Origin: Bacteroidota bacterium
Lineage (GTDB): Bacteria; Bacteroidota; Bacteroidia; AKYH767-A; OLB10
DNA length: 64,000 nucleotides
Direction: 5' to 3'
NCBI GenBank assembly: GCA_016722525.1
Contig: JADKJB010000003.1
Location: forward strand, 1-64,000
This document shows, one piece after another, positions 56,994 through 64,000 of this stretch (its first letter is position 1; each line of letters opens with the position of its first letter). A model generated the notes under the pieces. The model was not told the DNA's origin, did no database searches, and saw only the letters and a program-made list of their open reading frames with translations. The translations under genes were made by a program, and so were the position numbers.

Positions 56994-57396
56994 TATCCCA
57001 TATTTTGATAATCGTTGTTAATATATTTTGTTGAACTCCAATTGGAATCCGGGTTTACTTGCTTCTTTGTAAAGTATCCAATCAACATAAACAATGGGCT
57101 TAGTAGCAGAAAATACATTATAAAAAGAAACACACTAAATACTATTTGACCTATTATTGTTGCTGTTACTAACCATAAATGCAAAACAAAGTTTCCGGGA
57201 ATTTTAAATAGTACAATTGCCAACAGGACCAAAGGTACCATATACAGCTGTACAGGGTATTCAGCAATGGGAATGGCATTTTTAAAATATTGGGTATAGC
57301 AATACCACCCTGCCAGGAGTAATACCACCAGTGAAAAATAAAATCTATCTTTTCTTTTAATGGCAGGAGCCAAACCGTTTTAATCTGTTTAATCAT
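56993..57396 (-). CDS. SxtJ-like membrane protein, one frameshift near start
   Basis: Small integral membrane protein with about three helices (FYFSLVVLLLAGWYCYTQYF, LYMVPLVLLAIVLFKIPGNF, IFSVFLFIMYFLLLSPLFML) and a conserved GYFTKKQVNPDSNW tail, the pattern of SxtJ-family proteins that accompany NodU carbamoyltransferases. ATG at 57396 overlaps the carbamoyltransferase stop by 8 bases. One T is missing on the coding strand near 57372-57374; restoring it joins MIKQIKTVLAPAIKRKDRFY into about 134 aa. Without it a TTG at 57373 is the next start. Translationally coupled to its neighbours on both sides. Confidence 0.75.
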
Positions 57397-59146
57397 CGGC
57401 GTATAGATTGGGCTGAATGGTTTTCATTACGGATTTCAGGTCACTGGATTTACAGATCATAAATTCTCCATCAAATACCAGAATATCCATATCAGTATAG
57501 AGAAATGTTCGGATCGCATCTTCCAGGGATGCTACAATAGGCTCACCTCTTACGTTAAATGAAGTATTGATCAAAGCAGGACAACCTGTTTTTTCATAAA
57601 AACTTTGTAGTAATTCATAAAATGGTCTGTTATCTGTTTTTGAAACAGTTTGTATCCTTGCAGTTCCATCTTCATGAATAACTGCGGGCATGAGCTCCGC
57701 CGTGCCACGTTTAGCCGCTGCAGTTACCATCATGGTGTTATAATTGGCTGTACCTAATTCAAATAATTCGGTTGCTTTTTCATATAGTACAGCAGGAGCG
57801 AACGGCCGGAAATTTTCACGTAGCTTAATTTTTTCATTAAGTATAGCTTTCATGGTGGATTGGCGGGGATCTGCCAGAATAGAGCGATTGCCAAGTGCCC
57901 TGGGGCCAAATTCCATACGGCCATTGTACCATCCAACAATTTTTCCTGCGGCCAGTGCTTCCGATATTATTTCAATATCCCCGGCTATTTTGGTGAAAGG
58001 TATTTTATTTTTAAGTAGGGCTTCTTCGGTAGTTGTAACTTTAGGATATTCGTTCAACGCATTTCCTAAATACACTTCCGAACCTCTTTTTGCAGGACTT
58101 ATTTTTTGATGAAATTGATGCCATCCCAAGTAAGCGGCGCCAACAGCTGATCCGGCGTCTCCCGGACAAGGATAAAAATAGTGACTTTCGAATATTTTTT
58201 CTTCGACAATCTTCTGATTTAGTTTGCAGTTGAGCGCAACTCCTCCTGCAAAAACCACGTTTTGTTTCAGCGTTAGTGCTTTGGCAATTTTAACTATTTT
58301 AAGCGTTACCTCTTCCAATACTGCTTGTATGGAAGCCGCCACATCTTTATAAAATAAATCTATTTCGCTTTCAGGTTTTCTTTGGGGTTTGCCGAATAAT
58401 TTTTCAAAATTTCTATTGATCATACTCAACCCTTCTGAGTAATTAAAATAGTTCATGTTTAACCGGTACGAGCCATCTGGAAATAGTTCGATTAATGCAT
58501 CATAAATGAGTTGCTTGTATACCGGTTTTCCATAGGGGGCAAGTCCCATTAGTTTGTATTCACCTGAATTCACTTTAAATCCACAGTATTGTGTAAAGGC
58601 TGAATAGAGTAACCCTAATGAGTGTGGAAAATGTTGCTCCCGCAACAATTCAAATTTGTTGTTTTCATAACAGCTAATGGTAGTCGTTGTATGCTCTCCA
58701 ACTCCATCCAGAGTGATAATGGCGGCGTCTTTAAATTCGGATGAATAATAGGCTGCTGCAGCATGTGAATCATGATGTGCAGCGTATAACACTTTACCTT
58801 TGAAATTTAAAGTTTTACGAATTTCCGATCCAATCCATAACCTGTTTTTCACCCATAGCGGAATTGCTTTGGCAAAGTGCTGGTAAGTAAAAGGGATCCG
58901 ATTTGTAATGGTATCCAAAATCCTCTCAAATTTCCAAAATGGTTTTTCATAATATACAATGCAATCAATAGCATCACTTGTTATTCCCGCAAGGGCCATG
59001 CACTGGTTTGCGGCTAATAGTGGGAAAGCGTTATCATGTTTTATTCTGCTCAGTCGTTCTTCCTGAATAGCTGCAATGATAACACCATCCTGTAACAATG
59101 CTGCTGCAGAATCATGATAATGTGCTGAAATACCCAAAATGTACAT
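57389..59146 (-). CDS. NodU/CmcH-type carbamoyltransferase, 585 aa
   Basis: Full-length member of the NodU/HypF-C carbamoyltransferase family. The N-terminal YrdC-like/ASKHA start GISAHYHDSAAALLQDGVII, the metal-binding region HHDSHAAAAYYSS and TLDGVGEHTTTT, FAGGVALNCKLNQKI (nucleotide-binding), GWYNGRMEFGPRALGNRSIL and the C-terminal NTSFNVRGEPIV are all intact. These enzymes transfer a carbamoyl group from carbamoyl phosphate, via carbamoyl-AMP, to hydroxyls of sugars or antibiotics. Here, between an SGNH protein and SxtJ/DUF5989 genes and downstream of an O-antigen ligase, a surface-glycan acceptor is likely. The start and normal length of the family are preserved. Confidence 0.93.
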   Translation of the reverse strand: MYILGISAHYHDSAAALLQDGVIIAAIQEERLSRIKHDNAFPLLAANQCMALAGITSDAIDCIVYYEKPFWKFERILDTITNRIPFTYQHFAKAIPLWVKNRLWIGSEIRKTLNFKGKVLYAAHHDSHAAAAYYSSEFKDAAIITLDGVGEHTTTTISCYENNKFELLREQHFPHSLGLLYSAFTQYCGFKVNSGEYKLMGLAPYGKPVYKQLIYDALIELFPDGSYRLNMNYFNYSEGLSMINRNFEKLFGKPQRKPESEIDLFYKDVAASIQAVLEEVTLKIVKIAKALTLKQNVVFAGGVALNCKLNQKIVEEKIFESHYFYPCPGDAGSAVGAAYLGWHQFHQKISPAKRGSEVYLGNALNEYPKVTTTEEALLKNKIPFTKIAGDIEIISEALAAGKIVGWYNGRMEFGPRALGNRSILADPRQSTMKAILNEKIKLRENFRPFAPAVLYEKATELFELGTANYNTMMVTAAAKRGTAELMPAVIHEDGTARIQTVSKTDNRPFYELLQSFYEKTGCPALINTSFNVRGEPIVASLEDAIRTFLYTDMDILVFDGEFMICKSSDLKSVMKTIQPNLYADD

Positions 59147-59198
59147 GTTATAATCAGGTTGACTTAAGTAAAATTTTAGTTAAGGTTTAAATTCGGAA

Positions 59199-60194
59199 TC
59201 AATTATTAATTATTTTTAAAAGCAGTTGACCAAGTAGTGATTGTCCGGTACTATTTAAATGTGGATCATTGTTATAATAAACGGGTTGTTTGGTATCCTC
59301 ACGTTTATACATCTCCAAAGGATCAATTAATGTTAGTTGTTTATTGCACATTTTTAAAATTTCGCTGTACAAAGGTGTTTGGGCAGAAGTGTAATTATAA
59401 TATTCCACAGATGATAAAGATCCCAGTTGGGAATGGCGTTCAAAATACGGTAAAGATAATTGGGATTGATGTGGAATAATGATAAAAAATATTTTTGTAT
59501 CAGGACCAAGCAACTCAATTATTTTAAGGAACTCTTTTTTAAATATTTCAAAATCATGTTCTCTGCCATTTTTAAGGAATAGGGTGTTTTCTATTAATTG
59601 GGGATCTGCCTGGTAATTTAACTTTTCTCTTTTAGAGTAGTTTTCAAAAGAATATTCCTCTTTTATTTTTGGTTTATAGCTCCCGCCACCATCATCATAA
59701 AACTGATACCGCCATCCGGCAAACCGATAATTTAAAAAAGCCAGACTTAACAAATGATCTGATAGCCACCAATAACATTTTCTGGTGAGTGATAATGAAT
59801 TAGAAGAAACGGGATGTGTAATATCAAACAAGTCGTTTCCTGTATAAAATTGATAAATGAAAATATCAGGCTGATAATTGTGAATGCGATCTTTAATGTA
59901 TAGGGTTTGTTGTAAAATTCCTGTACCTGGAACAGCTGCATTTATTACCGCATAGTTCTGTAAACTATCCTTTAGTAATTTCACATAGGAATTGGGATCA
60001 GCAGTAAAGGAATCACCACAGACCAGAATTTTCTTTTTGTTGGAATTCAATTCTGATGAGCGATTAAGACCATTCAGTTCCGGTTTGTAAAAGTCAAACA
60101 ATTGAAGTCTGTATGTAGCCTCCAACGTAATGGTGAGCAGAATAATAGTAACGAATGAAGAAATGAGAAGATTAGTTAATTTCTTTTTTATCAT
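59199..60194 (-). CDS. membrane-anchored SGNH/GDSL hydrolase-like protein
   Basis: N-terminal signal anchor (MIKKKLTNLLISSFVTIILL, ATG 60194, chosen because the earlier in-frame start lies deep in the upstream gene). The SGNH signature follows: KKILVCGDSFTADPN (block I Ser), NAAVPGTGI (block II Gly), YQFYTGNDLFD (block III Asn) and the C-terminal NDPHLNSTGQSLLG (Asp-His pair). Such proteins deacetylate or O-acetylate glycans or hydrolyse esters at the cell surface. It overlaps the O-antigen ligase gene by 23 bases and precedes the carbamoyltransferase by 52. Intact, about 331 aa. Confidence 0.83.
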   Translation of the reverse strand: MIKKKLTNLLISSFVTIILLTITLEATYRLQLFDFYKPELNGLNRSSELNSNKKKILVCGDSFTADPNSYVKLLKDSLQNYAVINAAVPGTGILQQTLYIKDRIHNYQPDIFIYQFYTGNDLFDITHPVSSNSLSLTRKCYWWLSDHLLSLAFLNYRFAGWRYQFYDDGGGSYKPKIKEEYSFENYSKREKLNYQADPQLIENTLFLKNGREHDFEIFKKEFLKIIELLGPDTKIFFIIIPHQSQLSLPYFERHSQLGSLSSVEYYNYTSAQTPLYSEILKMCNKQLTLIDPLEMYKREDTKQPVYYNNDPHLNSTGQSLLGQLLLKIINN

Positions 60195-61652
60195 TGTAAA
60201 CCGGTTTTGATTTAAGAGCCATATCTGCCGCAACAATAATTGCCATACTTCCAAATACCAATCCTGCCAGCTTAACCTGATCAATGAAAGAATTAAAGAA
60301 CCCATGAAAAATAAATGTTACGAAACCTAACAGCGCAGCTAAAACCATATTTTTTATGAGCAAATCTGTTGTTTGATAGTAGGCCTTGAAACCATATCTA
60401 ATTGTGGCAAATATCCATAGAAGAAAAAGAACAAAACCGGGCAATCCGGTTTCAGATAAACTGGTTAGTGGATCTGAATGAGCATTTCCACGGTTACCAG
60501 TCATAGAGCTGATACGGGTCATTTCAGATGGTAATTGATAGGGTCCATAAACAAACTGGTAGGTGCCGGGGCCAAAGCCGGTTATGGGTCGGTCCCGGAA
60601 CATCCTTATAGCACATTTCCATCTATTCCACCGTTCCAGATTGGAGACGTTGGTATTTAAGTTTCCGGATGATAACAAATGTTCCCCAACTTTTTGAGTA
60701 TCGCTTTGATACGTATTTGTTTTGGCCTTATCTAATAGAACATCTTTGAAAATAAAAAGTAGAATTAATAGCGTGGCTACTCCCCAAAAAAAATGTTTAA
60801 ATTTTAAATTGAGTTTGAGTAAAACGTAAAATAAAAAGCAAACAATTAAACTGAGCCATCCAGCTCTTGAAAAGGAGAGTAACTCGGCAAGTATAAATAT
60901 TAGGGTTACCATATACAAAACTATTGAAACGCTTTTTGAAAACTTGAAAACCGTTGTATTCAATGAAACGATTAATAAAAAAGGAATGCTATAAGCCAAA
61001 ACAGCGCCATAAATAGTATGGTCACTAAAAAATGGCAGGCTTAATTCATAAACAGTTCTTGGATCAAACCGTAGCTGGAATGTTTGTAGAAAGTAAATAA
61101 GATTGGAACTATTAAACCGAACGTAAACAGAAAAAAACTTAGGCATGCGTTCTTTTTTTCAAACCAATGAGCAGTGAGTATATAAAAAACAGTTAAAAAT
61201 AGAAATCGTGCCACCACTCTTTTAAAAGAAATAAGTGGCATTTCACTATATATCGCTGCAATTGTCATCCATACTAAATCTGCAAGTAAAATCAGCGATA
61301 ACGGGTGGATTAAAATTGTTCTGAATTGTTCTGTCTTTGAAACCAATAGAACCAAGGTGACTATTGCCAATATCAAAACCATTATTTCGGAAGGAGCCGA
61401 GAGCGATGAGCCGCCGGCAAATGCAACAGCTACTGATAACGGGACCGTAAAAATGCAAAGCGAATAGTACAGGTCCCTTTTGAGTATAAAGTATAGTAAT
61501 GCCAGGCCCCAACCAGAATAAATGTCAAATATTCGCTTAATCCCTCCATACAATCCTATATTCAGTGTATTAACTAACAATTGAGGAAAAATTTGAATCA
61601 CTATCATACGCTTAAATCCTGAAACAACTCGAAGAAACAGCTGCGTTTTCAT
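60172..61652 (-). CDS. O-antigen ligase/polymerase (Wzy/WaaL-type), one frameshift
   Basis: Multi-spanning membrane protein with about ten helices and the large periplasmic loop typical of O-antigen ligases, including the motif RPITGFGPGTYQFVYGPYQL and GNAHSDPLTSLSETGLPGFV. ATG at 61652 (MKTQLFLRVVSGFKRMIVIQ) is preferred to one 33 bases upstream. A missing G on the coding strand near 61065 splits the gene; restoring it reads YKHSSYGLDPRTVYELSLPF and gives about 494 aa. It would polymerise or transfer a surface polysaccharide at the periplasmic face of the inner membrane. First gene of the carbamoyltransferase operon. Confidence 0.85.
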
Positions 61653-62114
61653 GCTTTTATCGGTAAGGGTTTGAAATAGTTCCAATAACTCCTGAAATAT
61701 TTATCGATTTTTTGTACTCACAAATATATAAAAATCATTCTGCAATTCTATTAACTTAAAGTAAAAGTTAATTATTAGCAGGTGCTTTCTTGTTAACTTC
61801 GAACTGCACTCCGAATTTAAAATTGCAAATTAGGAGTGCAACACCTATTTTTACTAACAGTATAGTAATTGACTCTGGTTATTGGAAATAATATAGTAAA
61901 AAATTTGTGGCCAATTCCGGTTATTCGTTATTTCCCATTGGCATTTCCTTTTCAAATTGGCTTCCTCAAGCAATTTTTATTTTCTTACATTTGAGGCATC
62001 GTTAAAACAACTTCAATGGTTGGGATATGAAGTTGTGGCCTCCTTGAATGGTTTTTGACAATCCGGATGTTTTAAATAAAGTAGTTATTATTGTATTAAA
62101 TGATAGAATAATTT
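61653..62114. other. 462-bp divergent gap
   Basis: No gene seen. On the + strand TACATTTG at 61986-61993 matches a -7 box for the ABC transporter, but the nearest TTGG upstream is 25 bases away, longer than the usual spacing. On the - strand TATATTTG (61721-61728) could serve the O-antigen ligase operon, also without a good -33 box. Confidence 0.4.
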
Positions 62115-64000
62115 ATGGCCAGTGGAAGAAATAGCTTTAGTAGCAACGGAAAACAGAAAGAGGAGTCACCCAAAGTAAAGGTTTCGAAAGAGAGTTTGCG
62201 TCAGGCGCTAATTCTGTTTACTTATTTAAAACCTTACAGAGGTAAATTCATTTTAAGTCTGGTATTTATCGCATTGTCTGCATTTACAACAAGTTTGTTT
62301 CCTCTGTTCCTGGGAAAAATGATTGACGCAGCCTCCCCCGGATCCAGCTTGCCGGGTGTCGGTACCAGTACTATAGGCACGCAGTTTAATTTTGGATTAA
62401 ATGATATTCACTGGAGTTTGAATACCACGTTACTGCTTATTTTTCTTCAACTCAGTGTTCAAACAATATTTTCTTTTATGCGGGTGTATTTACTCACCGA
62501 AGTAGGTGAAAAATCGCTCGCCGATATGCGAAAGGATGTTTATAGTAAACTACTTACTATGCCAATGAGTTTTTTTACCGAAAAAAGAGTGGGGGAACTC
62601 AGTAATCGTATTTCATCGGACCTATCACAAATTCAGGATGCAATTTCTTTTACACTGGCTGAATTTTTGAGAGGAATTTTTACTTTGATTATTGGGCTTG
62701 TATTTATATTTTGGATTAGTTCCAAACTGGCTTTTGTCATGCTGGCGGTTGTTCCCATCATTGCTGTATTAGCTGTAATTTTTGGAATACGTATACGTAA
62801 AATGGCACGCAAGGCACAAGATCAACTCGCCGAAAGTGGTACCATTGTTCAGGAAACATTTCAGGGAATTTCGGTGGTAAAAGCTTTTACCAGTGAGTTT
62901 TTTGAAATTGGTCGTTATGTTAAAAGTATTTATGCTGTTGTTGACACAGCTATTTCCAATGGACGTTACCGTGGCGCATTTATTTCGTTCATGATTTTTA
63001 GTGTGTTTGGTACCATTGCTTTTGTGATGTGGTTTGGTGCAGGCATGATTCAATCCGGACAGCTTACGATTGGTTCCTTAACTATGTTTGTAATTTTTTC
63101 GATGTTTGTTGGAGGTACTTTTGCCGGCTTTGCGGATATTTTTAGTCAGTTGCAAAAAATATTGGGGGCTACGGAAAGTATTCGTGAAATTTTACGCAGC
63201 AAGGGAGAAGATGTACAATTGAATCAAACTACAGTTGAACAGAAATATCATTTGAATGGAAATGTACGATTTGACAAAGTAGCATTCAGCTACCCAAGTC
63301 GTAAAGATTTGACAGTGTTAAAAGAGATTTCACTTGTTGCAAAAAATGGGGAGCAAATAGCTATTGTAGGGCCAAGTGGAGCAGGCAAAAGTACGATCGC
63401 TTCTTTATTACTTAAATTTTATGAACCGGATAGTGGCCAATTGTATTTTGATGAACGGCCTTCCGGTGATTTCCCGCTTTCACAGTTGCGAATGCAAATG
63501 GCCTTTGTGCCACAGGATGTAATTCTGTTTGGTGGAACTATTAAGGAAAATATTGCCTACGGAAAGCCCGGAGCAAGTGAGGAGGAGATTCGGCTGGCAG
63601 CAACAAAAGCTAATGCCCATGAGTTTGTGGAACGGTTCCCTGAGCAATATGAAACTATTGTCGGCGAACGTGGTATTAAATTGAGTGGTGGTCAACGACA
63701 ACGTATCGCTATTGCCAGAGCCATACTCAAGAATCCTGCAATTTTAATTTTAGATGAAGCCACTTCCTCTCTCGATAGTGAAAGTGAACAGTTAGTACAG
63801 GAAGCATTAGAGAATTTGATGAAAGGTCGTACTTCTTTTGTGATTGCTCATCGGCTTTCAACAATTCGTAATGCCGATAAAATCGTTTTAATAGATAAGG
63901 GAATCGTAAGTGAAAGCGGTACACATACAGAATTAATGAATCATAACGGCCTCTATAGAAAACTTAATGAAATGCAGTTTGAATTTGGGAGTGTAACCGC
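62115..64000 (+). CDS. ABC exporter (fused permease-ATPase), partial
   Basis: Open from ATG 62115 to the right edge without a stop, over 628 codons. A six-helix transmembrane domain (FILSLVFIALSAFTTSLFPL, LLIFLQLSVQTIFSFM, FVMLAVVPIIAVLAVIFG, FISFMIFSVFGTIAFVM) precedes a nucleotide-binding domain. That domain has Walker A GPSGAGKST, the Q-loop in AFVPQDVILFGG, the signature LSGGQRQRIAIARA, Walker B LILDEATSSLDSE and the H-loop VIAHRLS. This is an MsbA-like type IV exporter half-transporter that works as a dimer; lipid A, lipids or drugs are usual substrates. Only the C-terminal residues are missing. Divergent from the glycan operon. Confidence 0.93.
   Translation, partial: MASGRNSFSSNGKQKEESPKVKVSKESLRQALILFTYLKPYRGKFILSLVFIALSAFTTSLFPLFLGKMIDAASPGSSLPGVGTSTIGTQFNFGLNDIHWSLNTTLLLIFLQLSVQTIFSFMRVYLLTEVGEKSLADMRKDVYSKLLTMPMSFFTEKRVGELSNRISSDLSQIQDAISFTLAEFLRGIFTLIIGLVFIFWISSKLAFVMLAVVPIIAVLAVIFGIRIRKMARKAQDQLAESGTIVQETFQGISVVKAFTSEFFEIGRYVKSIYAVVDTAISNGRYRGAFISFMIFSVFGTIAFVMWFGAGMIQSGQLTIGSLTMFVIFSMFVGGTFAGFADIFSQLQKILGATESIREILRSKGEDVQLNQTTVEQKYHLNGNVRFDKVAFSYPSRKDLTVLKEISLVAKNGEQIAIVGPSGAGKSTIASLLLKFYEPDSGQLYFDERPSGDFPLSQLRMQMAFVPQDVILFGGTIKENIAYGKPGASEEEIRLAATKANAHEFVERFPEQYETIVGERGIKLSGGQRQRIAIARAILKNPAILILDEATSSLDSESEQLVQEALENLMKGRTSFVIAHRLSTIRNADKIVLIDKGIVSESGTHTELMNHNGLYRKLNEMQFEFGSVT

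Noticed and set aside
1..61100. Programmed ribosomal frameshifting as an explanation for the split genes
   Set aside because: Breaks occur in unrelated families, in both directions and without slippery-site plus structure patterns, so one error or decay process is simpler.
1..64000. tRNA or rRNA genes
   Set aside because: I looked for T-loop motifs followed by acceptor stems and for rRNA-like stretches in the gaps and saw none convincing.

Overview
The window reads as a chromosome segment of an AT-rich member of the Bacteroidota, probably near Chitinophagales/Sphingobacteriales. The main evidence is that about 18 genes encode secreted proteins with the C-terminal sorting domain of the type IX secretion system (T9SS: a FPNP-like start, a beta-sandwich, and an end like TKKLVVEK or GKIVKG). 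Other pointers are the scarcity of Shine-Dalgarno sites, one good Bacteroidota-type promoter (TTG-N20-TAnnTTTG, 11848-11878), an RprXY-like two-component pair, a regulator-propeller lipoprotein and HigA-type XRE genes. I saw no rRNA, tRNA, CRISPR array or intact transposase.

Layout. 1-21300 is almost entirely + strand and is an array of secreted repeat proteins. It starts with a broken SBBP-type gene, then two paralogous broken genes flanking a broken Kelch-type gene. Three intact SBBP-like giants (578, 965 and 557 aa) follow, then a jelly-roll-like protein, a large BNR/sortilin-like propeller protein, a LamG-Kelch protein, a class C beta-lactamase-like hydrolase, a DUF1801 remnant and small membrane proteins. 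21400-50200 is almost entirely - strand. It holds more T9SS cargo (Ig/PKD-type, IgGFc-binding-type, YVTN propeller and SBBP-like), lipoproteins, a PAS protein, a GNAT, DUF1801, SRPBCC proteins, a stand-alone DnaA domain IV protein, a group II intron-like remnant, a higA antitoxin with a stub of higB, a TPR adenylate cyclase, a DUF1624 membrane protein, a methyltransferase and an RprXY-like response regulator/kinase pair. 50300-56600 is mixed: a propeller lipoprotein divergent from the kinase, a GH18 chitinase, a possible carbohydrate-binding cargo protein, a DinB-like protein, two methyltransferases and a GNAT. 56800-61650 (-) is a surface-glycan operon: O-antigen ligase, SGNH protein, NodU-type carbamoyltransferase, SxtJ-like protein and a 52-aa DUF5989 protein. 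The window ends inside an ABC exporter gene.

Reading frames. At least thirteen otherwise well-preserved genes are broken by exactly one base, usually in or next to a short homopolymer, and the first 4 kb carry several such breaks per gene. Restoring one base recovers continuous domains in the kinase, O-antigen ligase, SxtJ, propeller proteins and others. The simplest reading is residual long-read indel error, densest near the window start. Real decay is better supported where whole segments are missing: the SRPBCC remnant, the higB stub and the intron remnant. I annotated restored genes as single composite features and stated where the frame breaks.

How the genes work together. Most of the window serves the cell surface: T9SS cargo (propellers, adhesin-like repeats, possible chitin binding), one chitinase, glycan polymerisation and modification, and envelope sensing (RprXY-like pair beside a propeller lipoprotein). 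Intergenic regions carry GC-rich palindromes, AATGACC/TGACCAGT low-complexity arrays and a 47-bp direct repeat flanking the PAS gene, which suggests an actively rearranging accessory region.
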